DNA of 55,529 nt, taken from positions 1 to 55,529 of the forward strand of contig JAHCLG010000014.1 in NCBI GenBank assembly GCA_026125385.1. The letters run 5' to 3'. Of the stretch, positions 17,943 through 25,597 are shown one piece after another (position 1 is the stretch's first letter; each line of letters begins with the position of its first letter). The notes under the pieces were generated by a model that was given only the letters and a program-made list of their open reading frames with translations, made no database searches and had not been told where the DNA came from. The position numbers and the translations under genes are program-made. The DNA is from Legionellales bacterium (GTDB lineage: Bacteria > Pseudomonadota > Gammaproteobacteria > JAHCLG01).

Positions 17943-18689
17943 TTATTTTTGAATACTCAGTTGTTCAAACGCTTTTATAAAACTGTTTTTATCTTCTAAA
18001 AATGGATAATGTCCTAAACCTGGAATTATCACAGCATGTTTTAGTAAAACTTCATCATTTGTAAAAAAAACATCTTTATCACCAGCAATATAGCCCCAAG
18101 GTATGTCCAATGATTTAACTAAATTTTTATCATTATAATCTGTTATTTGACCTGAAATATCTAAACATGCTTGGATATCAAAGGGAACTTCCATTCTGCT
18201 AACCGATTTTTCAATATAAAATGGCATTAAATCATTAAACAGTTCAACCCCATTATCATGAGCACTAAGTTCTGGTTTTTCACATTTTTCTAATACTTTT
18301 GGTGTAAAGCGAGTTCCAAGTGTTTTTATACATTTTTCCCATTCGCTCATTTCTAAGGGCATAGGTGATAACATTAAAAGCGCTGATACATTGTGATCTT
18401 TTTGTTCTAATATTCTTAACGCAATATAATTACTAAATGAATGTGTTATTAACCCATATTTTTTTAATCCAAGGTTATTTGCCACATCCGTAACTTGTTT
18501 GACTAAATCATTTATGGTAATTCCAGTTCTTTTAGCAGATTCAGGCGCACCATACACGTCGTAAAAATGAAGTTTACAAGTACTGTTTAATGGTTCTAAG
18601 CCAATTTTTAAATAATTCGAAGACATGCCAGGTCCGCCAGGAATAACTATCCAGTCTACAGATTTTAAATCATCAATATTCTTAAACAT
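17943..18689 (-). CDS. Alpha/beta hydrolase (proline iminopeptidase-like)
   Basis: The 248-residue alpha/beta-hydrolase fold protein has an oxyanion loop PGGPG (17-21), nucleophile Ser84 in ITHSFSN, an acid at Asp206 in AGDKDVF and His227 in GLGHYPF. The elbow is unusual, THSFS rather than GxSxG. PGGPG near the N-terminus is typical of the proline iminopeptidase/S33 group, so a peptidase or aminoacyl-amide hydrolase acting on Pro-containing peptides is possible; esterase or thioesterase activity is equally open. The gene overlaps the methyltransferase gene by 8 bp, which suggests translational coupling. In context it could process the Pro-containing heptad-repeat peptide encoded upstream. Confidence 0.8.
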   Translation of the reverse strand: MFKNIDDLKSVDWIVIPGGPGMSSNYLKIGLEPLNSTCKLHFYDVYGAPESAKRTGITINDLVKQVTDVANNLGLKKYGLITHSFSNYIALRILEQKDHNVSALLMLSPMPLEMSEWEKCIKTLGTRFTPKVLEKCEKPELSAHDNGVELFNDLMPFYIEKSVSRMEVPFDIQACLDISGQITDYNDKNLVKSLDIPWGYIAGDKDVFFTNDEVLLKHAVIIPGLGHYPFLEDKNSFIKAFEQLSIQK

Positions 18690-19428
18690 CGTTATTCCCT
18701 ATAAAGCTACTCATAGATAAACCCATCTGAAAAAATGAAGCAGGATTATCATACCAATTATTAATTTCACTTGTTATTTCTTCGGAAAAGCCTAACATAT
18801 TACTCGTTGCAATAAGATAGTCTCGATACATTTCTTTATATGAAGTTAATAAACTAGGAATATAATAATCTTCACTATCTGAAAGTTTAAAATTTAATTT
18901 TGCCATTTCGTTATTTATATAATCATATACATTACGCTTAGCATTACCTGGCGTTAAAACTGCACGTAAATCTTTTAAACGCTGCATAAATTTAGGTGAG
19001 GTAGGATACATGTGAAATTTAGTATCCAGGGGATCGATTATAATTACCTTAATATCATGATCTACTTTACTAATCAAATTAGTTAAAAAGGCTAATCTAT
19101 CTGTTACCTGATGCAATACCAATCTTAAGATAACTATATCAAATTTTTCTGTAATATTATCGACGCTTCCTAATTTAAATGTCACTTTCGAATCATTATT
19201 ATTTTTCTTAGCATAATTAATCATAGCTTCATTATGATCAATGCCTATGTAATGGGGTTCAGGGAAAAAGGATTTTAGTTTTTTCATGAAATATCCATTA
19301 CCGCACCCAAAATCTAAAATGGTTTTTACTTGATTTAAATGTTGATTCAAGAAAAAAGCATATTCAAACGGAAAGCACATTTCCGTTTGTAGCTCTATCA
19401 TTTTGGAATAAGCTTCGTTATCTAGCAT
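18682..19428 (-). CDS. Class I SAM-dependent methyltransferase
   Basis: The 248-residue protein has motif I ILDFGCGNGYF (37-47), an acidic end of strand 2 (IGIDHNEAM) and LRLVLHQVTD in the position of motif IV/post-I, all typical of the Rossmann-fold methyltransferases. The C-terminal half carries the substrate lid (YDYINNEMAKLNF, MYRDYLIATSNMLGF). No specific family can be named. It forms an overlapping pair with the hydrolase, and both belong to the run that starts with the heptad-repeat peptide. Peptide or small-product O-, N- or S-methylation is inferred from that context only. Confidence 0.85.
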   Translation of the reverse strand: MLDNEAYSKMIELQTEMCFPFEYAFFLNQHLNQVKTILDFGCGNGYFMKKLKSFFPEPHYIGIDHNEAMINYAKKNNNDSKVTFKLGSVDNITEKFDIVILRLVLHQVTDRLAFLTNLISKVDHDIKVIIIDPLDTKFHMYPTSPKFMQRLKDLRAVLTPGNAKRNVYDYINNEMAKLNFKLSDSEDYYIPSLLTSYKEMYRDYLIATSNMLGFSEEITSEINNWYDNPASFFQMGLSMSSFIGNNDV

Positions 19429-19694
19429 TAAATTTACCTACAAAAACATATTATTGAGTGCCTGCATACTCAAATTCTGATAAATCAGTGATACTGCGAG
19501 AAAAAATATTCAAATATTGATAATATTAATATATAATTATTTAAAATGCAAATTTTTATTAAATAAAATAATCCCTATTGAATCATTTTATGAAGCAATC
19601 TTCCGCCAAAAGGACCAAACAATGAATAGAAAAATTGTTTTTATTGAGCTTTTTGCAAGTATTTTTGTTACCTTTGTAAATCAATAAAAATAAA
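19429..19694. promoter_or_regulatory. Intergenic region with candidate operator before the methyltransferase
   Basis: The 266 bp between the transporter and the methyltransferase are very AT-rich. TCAAATATTG (19509-19518) repeats the arm of the inverted repeat before the caspase-STAND gene and is followed by an AT-rich near-palindrome (AATATTGATAATATT). This suggests a separate promoter for the methyltransferase-hydrolase-XRE genes. Two tiny plus-strand frames overlap as ATGA here (19590-19625 and 19622-19687; the second has AAGGA before it and a hydrophobic 21-residue product). They are too short to call. Confidence 0.35.
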
Positions 19695-21179
19695 CTAAAT
19701 ATTCGGCAGCAGTTTAGTTAAATTTCTTGAAATTACCCTTAAAAAAATTGCTGAAAAAAATATGGCAATAGTCATCGATATGAATATTAATGACAGATTA
19801 TTTATACTTATTTGTGTTGATGCAGTAATATTTGAATTTGAATAATTTAATAGATTATCAATATAGCTGCTCAAATATCCTGCTATAGCCATAAAGAAAT
19901 ACCATAATCCCATCATTGTATTTGAAATACCTTGAGGACTACATTGACTAATGGCGCTCAAAACTGCTGGTGACAAACATATCTCTCCTGCGCCTATAAA
20001 AGCGTATCCAATAACCAAGAATATTATCGTCCAATAATGCGCTTTTATTATTGAGAGTTTGATTGCAAAAAGAAATGCAATAAAGCCACATCCTCCTAAA
20101 TTTAGTCCATAAATTAATTTTTTAGTTACAGTAGGTTCTCTATTATTTTTAGCCATTCTTGACCATATTAAAGAAAATATAGGGGCAAAAGCAACAACAA
20201 AAAATGGATCAAGTGCAGTAAAAAATGATGTTGGGATCTGGAAGCCAAAAAAACCCTTATCTACATATCCATTGATAAATGATGTAATTGAACTGCCAAC
20301 CTGAAAACTCGTTAAAAAGAAAAAAACACAAAATGTTAGCAATACTAAAATTCCATAAATTCCACGTCTTATACCCTCATGGAGATTTGATACAATTTTA
20401 CCTAGTGTACCTATTGCTAACATTAATGCTATGACTAGTATATATGAAAAATAACTGGAACTATAAAATGAAATTATAACTGCAAAATAAACTAGAATTA
20501 CAGACGAAAAAAATATATGCTTTTTTTTCGATTCTAGTTTATTTCTAAAATCAAGAGCATTTTTAATGCGATTTCTCATTAAAAGCATTACTGTTAAAGC
20601 GGAAGTCAATCCTACAGCACTAAATAAAAAACAACCTCCCCAACCAAAAAATTTGATAATTATTCCATATACAATTGGACCAGCAATTGCTCCACAATTT
20701 AAAATTGCATAAAAAAATGAATAGGCTTTCTCCCTTGAGTTGTCATCGTTATTATAAATAATACCAACTATATTTGTACAAATAGGTTTATATAAACTTG
20801 TTCCGCAAATTGTACCAGCTAATCCTAAATATAAATAATTTTGATTATTAATTATCAAAATTATATTGCCTGCTATTAATAAAATGGCACCTACCACCAG
20901 CGCTATAAAACCGTCAATAAATTTATCGCTTAAAAAGCCACCAATAACAGGTAATCCACAGAGCAATGCTAAATATATCCCATAGATGGCGTAACTTTTT
21001 TCGATAGAAAAGTCGAAACTTTGACAGTATAAAACGAGGATAGCTACAGTTCCAAAGTAACTTAAAAGTTCCCAGAACTCAGCAAATGACACTAGATAAA
21101 GAAGCTGTTGCTTTTGTATTTGATGCACGTATTTGATGTGTGTTATTTTAGAAAGAACTTTTACAGAAATTATCTGCAA
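19695..21179 (-). CDS. POT/PTR-family proton-dependent peptide transporter
   Basis: The 494-residue inner-membrane protein has 12-14 hydrophobic helices. The N-terminal signature FAEFWELLSYFGTVAILVLY corresponds to the ExxERFxYYG...LVLY motif of the POT/PTR2 family, with partial changes, and YSFFYAILNCGAIAGPIVYG matches the second family signature. POT proteins move di- and tripeptides or peptide-like compounds with protons. No ATG lies near the start; a TTG at 21179 preceded by TAGGAACT is the best start. It begins 24 bp after the stop of the heptad-repeat peptide gene, so the two are almost certainly co-transcribed. This makes it the likely carrier for the peptide product, though import or export cannot be decided. 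Confidence 0.85.
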   Translation of the reverse strand: MQIISVKVLSKITHIKYVHQIQKQQLLYLVSFAEFWELLSYFGTVAILVLYCQSFDFSIEKSYAIYGIYLALLCGLPVIGGFLSDKFIDGFIALVVGAILLIAGNIILIINNQNYLYLGLAGTICGTSLYKPICTNIVGIIYNNDDNSREKAYSFFYAILNCGAIAGPIVYGIIIKFFGWGGCFLFSAVGLTSALTVMLLMRNRIKNALDFRNKLESKKKHIFFSSVILVYFAVIISFYSSSYFSYILVIALMLAIGTLGKIVSNLHEGIRRGIYGILVLLTFCVFFFLTSFQVGSSITSFINGYVDKGFFGFQIPTSFFTALDPFFVVAFAPIFSLIWSRMAKNNREPTVTKKLIYGLNLGGCGFIAFLFAIKLSIIKAHYWTIIFLVIGYAFIGAGEICLSPAVLSAISQCSPQGISNTMMGLWYFFMAIAGYLSSYIDNLLNYSNSNITASTQISINNLSLIFISMTIAIFFSAIFLRVISRNLTKLLPNI

Positions 21180-21203
21180 AAGTTCCTATCTAAATTTAAA
21201 TTA

Positions 21204-21326
21204 TTAAGACGGACATCCATCGGAAAGTGATGAGCAACCGTCGGAAAGTGATGGGCAACCGTCGGAAAGTGATGGGCAACCGTCGGAAAGTGATGGGCAT
21301 CCATCCATAACATTCAGTCTTTTCAT
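21204..21326 (-). CDS. Heptad-repeat Cys-rich peptide, candidate RiPP precursor
   Basis: An ATG at 21324-21326, preceded at good spacing by AAGGAG, opens a 40-codon frame ending TAA at 21204-21206. The product starts MKRLNVM and then consists of DGCPSLS repeated: three exact copies, one with Ser for Pro (DGCSSLS) and a final partial DGCPS. There are five Cys at residues 10, 17, 24, 31 and 38. No hydrophobic signal is seen. Repeated short cores after a very short leader occur in some ribosomally made, post-translationally modified peptides. The next genes encode a peptide transporter, a methyltransferase and a hydrolase, which fits a maturation and transport cassette. A Cys-codon leader peptide that attenuates the transporter is the main alternative. 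I know of no described family with this repeat. Confidence 0.7.
   Translation of the reverse strand: MKRLNVMDGCPSLSDGCPSLSDGCPSLSDGCSSLSDGCPS
21207..21305. repeat. 21-bp tandem repeat encoding the DGCPSLS heptads
   Basis: Four 21-bp units (21285-21305, 21264-21284, 21243-21263, 21222-21242) and a 15-bp partial unit (21207-21221) lie in tandem. Units 2 and 3 are identical, and the other full units differ from them at one to three bases. The near identity at the DNA level points to recent duplication and probably to copy-number change between strains. Confidence 0.9.
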
Positions 21327-21652
21327 GTTAGCTCCTTAAATTTTTCACTTAATTTATACACACAAATGTTGCTATTATTTCAAACTTTCAAGTTATAGCA
21401 TCATTCCTCACGAAAACAATATATCATATTATGATACAAGTTTTCAAATTTTAATGATTTTTTTTATTTTATGATATACCATGATTGGGTGCGTGTGATA
21501 ACTAACTGTAAATACTGCAAAATTTCACAACCAATCTGGGATCGTATTCTCAGTCTAAATTTATATATTTGTATATGACATGCCTGAGGTATTCTCAACT
21601 TTAGGTATTCCTTTTATTTGCATACTCCTAAATAGTTAACTATTTAATTAAA
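21327..21652. promoter_or_regulatory. Upstream region of the peptide gene with palindromic site
   Basis: TATCATATTATGATA (21422-21436) is a perfect 15-bp palindrome with a one-base centre, and ATGATATACCATGAT (21471-21485) is a related imperfect copy. A possible minus-strand promoter is TTGAAA with TATAAA (19-bp spacing, rather long) between the palindrome and the start, and AAGGAG is the ribosome binding site. The rest, up to the RES toxin gene at 21653, is AT-rich with no coding sequence that I can support. Confidence 0.4.
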
Positions 21653-22363
21653 TCAGGTTAATTCTATCAACGATTGTAAATTCGATTTCAAATAATAACT
21701 GCTGATCCGCGCTCCATCCCATACATAAGTATAGTGTTGAGTCTGATAGCATTCTGTAAATAATTTTGGGGTAAATAATGCGTAATTAATTCCTGATTGC
21801 AAACGGACTGAATAATATTTTATTCCTGGCAGTTTATTGCTTTTAACTTGCTTACCGATTTGTTGAGCATAATGATAGTTTTCGGGATGATAAATTTCCA
21901 TCGAACGATACACTTCTGTTGCCAAATTAATGAGATCGGCATTAAAGATAGCCGTTAAACAACGCATATCCATTTCTTGAGCAGGTTCTTTAGTATGACG
22001 AAAAAATTTTTCTCGATGATAAATGGTTTCTGCCAGAGCTGTTTCTACTGTTTGAGCAGCGTAATAAATTCCGTAATCACCATTCGAAAATCGACTTCCA
22101 TTCGGATTAATATGGGTAAATGCCGCCATGATATAACTACAATCAGGAACTCCAAATAAACGCTCATCGTTAGGAATTAAGTGAATATAACCAATTTCAT
22201 CTTGTATCCGCGGATTGGTGAGTGATTGTACTTTGAAAATTGCTTCGAACTCATCATTCGTGGCAACATCTTCAAATAAATGAATGGGTGGATATTTTGA
22301 TGGAATTAAACGAAAGCATTTTTCTTTTTTTAAAGTGATGGTAGGCAAATCATTGATCTTCAT
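21653..22363 (-). CDS. RES-domain toxin (NAD+-degrading type)
   Basis: The 236-residue protein carries a RES domain, named for its conserved Arg, Glu and Ser: GSRFSNGDYGIYYAAQTVETALAETIYH at about 89-116, with Arg91, Ser93, Tyr100/Tyr101 and Glu112. Studied RES toxins degrade NAD+, arresting growth when free of their partner. The start codon follows the antitoxin stop with no gap. Length and motifs look intact, so the toxin is probably functional. The N-terminal 60 residues contain the usual CFRLIPSKYPP start of the domain. Confidence 0.9.
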   Translation of the reverse strand: MKINDLPTITLKKEKCFRLIPSKYPPIHLFEDVATNDEFEAIFKVQSLTNPRIQDEIGYIHLIPNDERLFGVPDCSYIMAAFTHINPNGSRFSNGDYGIYYAAQTVETALAETIYHREKFFRHTKEPAQEMDMRCLTAIFNADLINLATEVYRSMEIYHPENYHYAQQIGKQVKSNKLPGIKYYSVRLQSGINYALFTPKLFTECYQTQHYTYVWDGARISSYYLKSNLQSLIELT

Positions 22364-22774
22364 TTACGCCCAACCACCTCGTTCTGCATTTAAGCGAGAG
22401 GCCACTGCCCAAAGATCAACGACGCGTCCTTGTAACATAATTTCCATGGCTGAATGGCCATTAAAAAAGGGCGCATCATTCGGTTTTCTTACCCAGCCAT
22501 AAACGGAATCAGGATGAGAAAATAAGATGCGTAATGCGGAATGAATATTAAGAATATAGGAAAGTCTTTCTAAGAAATCCTGATTTACTTTGATCGATTG
22601 GGGATCTTTTTGATATTTGAAATACGTTGATTTTTTTAATCCCAGTAAAATTAATTTTTCTTCTAACGTTGCATGCCATTTTTCTAGGATATTTACCACC
22701 ACCTTAAATACCTTTTTCGCTTCATCGGGATCCAAATTAGGATTAACGTTATGCGCTTGAAATAAACTATTCAT
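22364..22774 (-). CDS. Xre/MbcA/ParS-type antitoxin (DUF2384)
   Basis: The 136-residue partner of the RES toxin has an N-terminal helix-turn-helix-like part (about 35-60, LEEKLILLGLKKSTYFKYQKD) and the C-terminal toxin-binding DUF2384 region (about 66-136, RLSYILNIHSALRILF...YGWVRKPNDAPFFNGHSAMEIML...VASRLNAERGGW). It neutralises the toxin and represses the pair. It lies first in the operon, as usual for RES-Xre systems. The two arms AGTCTA/TAGACT 15-30 bp before its ATG fit an autoregulatory operator. Confidence 0.9.
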   Translation of the reverse strand: MNSLFQAHNVNPNLDPDEAKKVFKVVVNILEKWHATLEEKLILLGLKKSTYFKYQKDPQSIKVNQDFLERLSYILNIHSALRILFSHPDSVYGWVRKPNDAPFFNGHSAMEIMLQGRVVDLWAVASRLNAERGGWA

Positions 22775-22788
22775 GGCTAATCACCTCT

Positions 22789-22804
22789 AGTCTAATTGTA
22801 GACT
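22789..22804. promoter_or_regulatory. Likely operator of the RES-Xre pair
   Basis: AGTCTAATTGTAGACT is a 6-bp perfect inverted repeat around ATTG, 15 bp upstream of the antitoxin start. Its position and symmetry match autoregulation by the antitoxin. Confidence 0.5.
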
Positions 22805-22934
22805 CAAATGGTGATTTTGTCTATTTATGACCTCCCCCAATATGAAACGGCATGAAAATGCAGTAAACAATGGCTCTCTGGGTTAAGATCGTGCAAAATG
22901 TAGGGGCTACGATTACATAAACGACAAAACTTTC

Positions 22935-22952
22935 GATAGCCCACAGGCTATC
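22935..22952 (-). terminator. Weak stem-loop after the 138-residue gene
   Basis: GATAGCC and GGCTATC pair in a 7-bp stem around CACA. On the minus strand it follows the stop at 22972 by about 20 bp and is followed by GAAAGTTTT, so the T-tract is weak. It probably separates this gene from the RES-Xre operon. Confidence 0.35.
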
Positions 22953-22971
22953 CTAACATTTTTAGTCTGAA

Positions 22972-23388
22972 TTATGTTCGACAAAGAAAGTTAGTCAGTC
23001 TGGTGCACAATGAGGGGTTTGGAGTAGATTCTGATCGACTACCACTTGGCTTGTCGATTAGTGCATTCTCCATATCATGATTATTACCTGAAGTTTGCGA
23101 ACCAAACCATGAAGCGGGTAATACTCTTTCAACAATTCCCTTCTTACTGTTACTGCACCAACGAACTGTTTGATCGAGTAATAGTAATGAAGTAATTACT
23201 GTTGTTGTTATGGGTTTGATATAATCTGTGGATTCAGGGCCAGAGCAATTATGACGAAGATCTACAACACAAGATTGCTGGAATAAATCAACCCAAAAGT
23301 CCAGAGAAAATCCAATACCTACTCCAGTTAACACAAATTCCGCTCCCTTAGCAACGGTTCCTGTATTCAATTCACATGAGCTGAGCAT
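22972..23388 (-). CDS. Hypothetical protein with two hydrophobic segments
   Basis: The 138-residue product has hydrophobic stretches at about 17-35 (FVLTGVGIGFSLDFWVDLF) and 59-72 (PITTTVITSLLLLD), four Cys within the first 80 residues, and a Ser/Asn-rich tail that looks disordered. The start MLSSCEL might suggest a lipoprotein, but there is no proper lipobox signal peptide. No family is recognised. It is transcribed away from the MoxR operon; the shared upstream region is about 200 bp. Confidence 0.45.
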   Translation of the reverse strand: MLSSCELNTGTVAKGAEFVLTGVGIGFSLDFWVDLFQQSCVVDLRHNCSGPESTDYIKPITTTVITSLLLLDQTVRWCSNSKKGIVERVLPASWFGSQTSGNNHDMENALIDKPSGSRSESTPNPSLCTRLTNFLCRT

Positions 23389-23534
23389 AATTTGCTACTC
23401 TTTAATCTTATTATGAGACATACATGTTACTGAATAATTTCCCTCACTGTCAATTTATTTCGCTTCCTTTAATTTAAAACTCGACCATTGATATGGTCAT
23501 AAAAATACTTCGATTCTTATAAATTTCCCATCAT

Positions 23535-23562
23535 TTGCTGACATCATCTGCAAGCCTATGTT
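23535..23562 (+). promoter_or_regulatory. Probable sigma-70 promoter of the MoxR/Bat operon
   Basis: TTGCTG (23535-23540) and TATGTT (23557-23562) are 16 bp apart and precede the MoxR start at 23595. Transcription would begin near 23570, inside any coding frame that started at 23535; this rules out the longer N-terminus. Confidence 0.45.
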
Positions 23563-23594
23563 ACACTCACCCCTCATCTAAAAAGGCAGAGAGA

Positions 23595-24599
23595 ATGAAG
23601 ATTATGGAACAATCCAATGTCGTTGCACTTTCTACTCATCAACAAAATTTCCAGCAATTATATCAACATTTAAAAAATCGTATTATTGGTCAACCCGGAT
23701 TATTAAAAAAATTATTAATTGCTTTACTCGCCGATGGCCATTTACTCGTAGAAGGCGCGCCAGGTTTGGCAAAAACCCGTGCTATTAAAGAACTCGCTCA
23801 ATGTTTAGAAGGCGATTTTCATCGCATTCAATTCACCCCCGATTTATTACCCGCCGATTTAACCGGAACCGAAGTGTATCGCCCGCAAGACGGATCGTTT
23901 TCCTTTAAGCGCGGCCCTATTTTTCATCATGTCATTTTAGCCGATGAAATTAATCGCGCTCCAGCCAAAGTGCAATCGGCCTTGCTCGAAGCGATGGCAG
24001 AACGTCAAGTTACTGTAGGAAATATGACTTATTCATTACCAAAATTATTTTTAGTCATGGCAACACAAAATCCTTTGGAACAAGAAGGCACGTATCCTTT
24101 GCCGGAAGCGCAATTGGATCGTTTTTTAATGTATGTGAAAATTGGTTATCCCGACGCCAAAGCCGAGCGCAAAATTTTACAACTCAATCGGCAAGAAACC
24201 TTGCAATCACTCGATCATAAAACTCCTAATCACATTACGATTAGCCAAGAGAGTATTATGCAAGCACGACATGCTATTTTAGAATTGCACGTCAGTGCAG
24301 CGTTAGAAGAATATATGGTGCAATTAGTGATTGCCACTCGTAATCCCGCCGCTTATGGCAGTGAACTCAGTAAATGGACACAATTTGGTGCAAGCCCACG
24401 CGCTACACTCGCGCTCGATCGTTGTGCGCGCGCTCATGCTTGGCTTAATGGCCGCGATTATGTTTCACCGGAAGATATTCATGCTATCGCGCACGATGTG
24501 TTACGTCATCGCGTGATTTTATCGTACGAAGCACAAGCCGAAGGAGTGGATGCCGATTTATTCATCACGGCATTACTTGATCGCGTAGCCGTACCCTAA
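23595..24599 (+). CDS. moxR: MoxR-family AAA+ ATPase
   Basis: The 334-residue protein has the MoxR core: VEGAPGLAKTRAIKEL (Walker A), FTPDLLPADLTGTEVY, HHVILADEINRAPAKVQSALLEAM (Walker B), VMATQNPLEQEGTYPLPEAQLDRF (sensor 1), and the lid at FGASPRATLAL. MoxR ATPases act as chaperones with vWA-domain partners, remodelling membrane or periplasmic complexes. The ATG at 23595, after GAGAGA, is preferred over the upstream frame that would read through the promoter. It is the first gene of a seven-gene operon of the BatABCD type. Confidence 0.93.
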   Translation: MKIMEQSNVVALSTHQQNFQQLYQHLKNRIIGQPGLLKKLLIALLADGHLLVEGAPGLAKTRAIKELAQCLEGDFHRIQFTPDLLPADLTGTEVYRPQDGSFSFKRGPIFHHVILADEINRAPAKVQSALLEAMAERQVTVGNMTYSLPKLFLVMATQNPLEQEGTYPLPEAQLDRFLMYVKIGYPDAKAERKILQLNRQETLQSLDHKTPNHITISQESIMQARHAILELHVSAALEEYMVQLVIATRNPAAYGSELSKWTQFGASPRATLALDRCARAHAWLNGRDYVSPEDIHAIAHDVLRHRVILSYEAQAEGVDADLFITALLDRVAVP

Positions 24600-24628
24600 T
24601 TATTTTCGTTTTTAAGCAGGGATCATGG

Positions 24629-25597
24629 ATGTTTAAACGCAAAAAATACCAGCAACAACCTCTTGAAAATGGTGTGACAGTCAGCTTGTCGCAATTACTG
24701 GCATTGCGCCATCATGCTAAACAAATTAATTTACATTCTGCTGCTAAAGTAAAAACTTTTTTAGCGGGCTATCAAACTTCTCAACTTCGCGGGCGTGGCA
24801 TTGATTTTGCGGAAGTCAGAGCTTATCAACCGGGTGATGATATTCGTCATATTGATTGGCGAGTGACTGCAAGAAGTGGCAAAGCGCACACTAAAATTTT
24901 TCAAGAAGAACGAGAACGTCCCATATATTTAATTGTCGATGCCAGTCCCAGTATGTTTTTTGGCACGAAAGTGTGTTTTAAATCGGTAATTGCTGCCAAA
25001 TTGGCAGCGCTCTACGGATGGAGTGCGTTTAATCGCAATGATCGCGTGGGCGGATTTATTTTTTCTGGCCGGCAATGCCAAGAATTTTCTGCGCGTGCGG
25101 GCATGAATGGTATTTTGCCACTGTTAAAAGCATTAACGGTAAGCGAGCCACCTATAGCGGATGCTATCGCAACCGGTGCACTTGCCAATGTATTAAAACG
25201 TTTACGGCGCGTCATCAAACCTGGAAGTCTAGTAATTATTTGCAGCGATTTTCGTGATTTAAGTGGCGATGCTGAGCAACAACTCGCGCAATTATGCCGT
25301 TATAATCATTTTATATTTAATTTTATTTACGATCATCTCGAAACAGAACCGCCACCAGCCGATTATTATGCAATTACCGATGGTCAAGAAATTGCAACCA
25401 TCAACACCTACAGTGCTGATCTCTGCAAAAATTATCGCGCACAATTTATTAATCGTTTTGAACAATTAAAAAAAATAGCGCGGACCTACAAAATTCCATT
25501 ACACATTTTTGCAACCAGTGATGATATTATCAATCGACTGAAACAGTACCATCAACCGACTGTAAAAAAGCGCCAGGTGAAGTATGAATTCAACTGA
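24629..25597 (+). CDS. DUF58 domain protein of the MoxR/Bat operon
   Basis: This 322-residue cytoplasmic protein contains the DUF58 block SQLRGRGIDFAEVRAYQPGDDIRHIDWRVTARSGKAHTKIFQEERERPIYL around residues 52-102, followed by a vWA-like fold with VDASPSM in the MIDAS position. DUF58 proteins are constant MoxR partners; their biochemical job is unknown. It starts 29 bp after moxR and overlaps the next gene by 14 bp. Confidence 0.92.
   Translation: MFKRKKYQQQPLENGVTVSLSQLLALRHHAKQINLHSAAKVKTFLAGYQTSQLRGRGIDFAEVRAYQPGDDIRHIDWRVTARSGKAHTKIFQEERERPIYLIVDASPSMFFGTKVCFKSVIAAKLAALYGWSAFNRNDRVGGFIFSGRQCQEFSARAGMNGILPLLKALTVSEPPIADAIATGALANVLKRLRRVIKPGSLVIICSDFRDLSGDAEQQLAQLCRYNHFIFNFIYDHLETEPPPADYYAITDGQEIATINTYSADLCKNYRAQFINRFEQLKKIARTYKIPLHIFATSDDIINRLKQYHQPTVKKRQVKYEFN

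Noticed and set aside
19590-19687. Two tiny overlapping frames (11 and 21 codons) on the plus strand
   Set aside because: The ATGA overlap and AAGGA site are suggestive, but the frames are too short and sit in the probable promoter region of the methyltransferase genes.
21207-21305. Possible CRISPR-like array
   Set aside because: The 21-bp units are contiguous with no spacers and encode an in-frame heptapeptide.
21480-21570. Plus-strand reading ITNCKYCKISQPIWD with a CxxC pair
   Set aside because: No proper start or ribosome binding site and it is closed by stops; a zinc-finger remnant cannot be supported.
23483-23498. GACCAT/ATGGTC hairpin before moxR
   Set aside because: A 6-bp stem without a T-tract or matching second site; no function can be argued.
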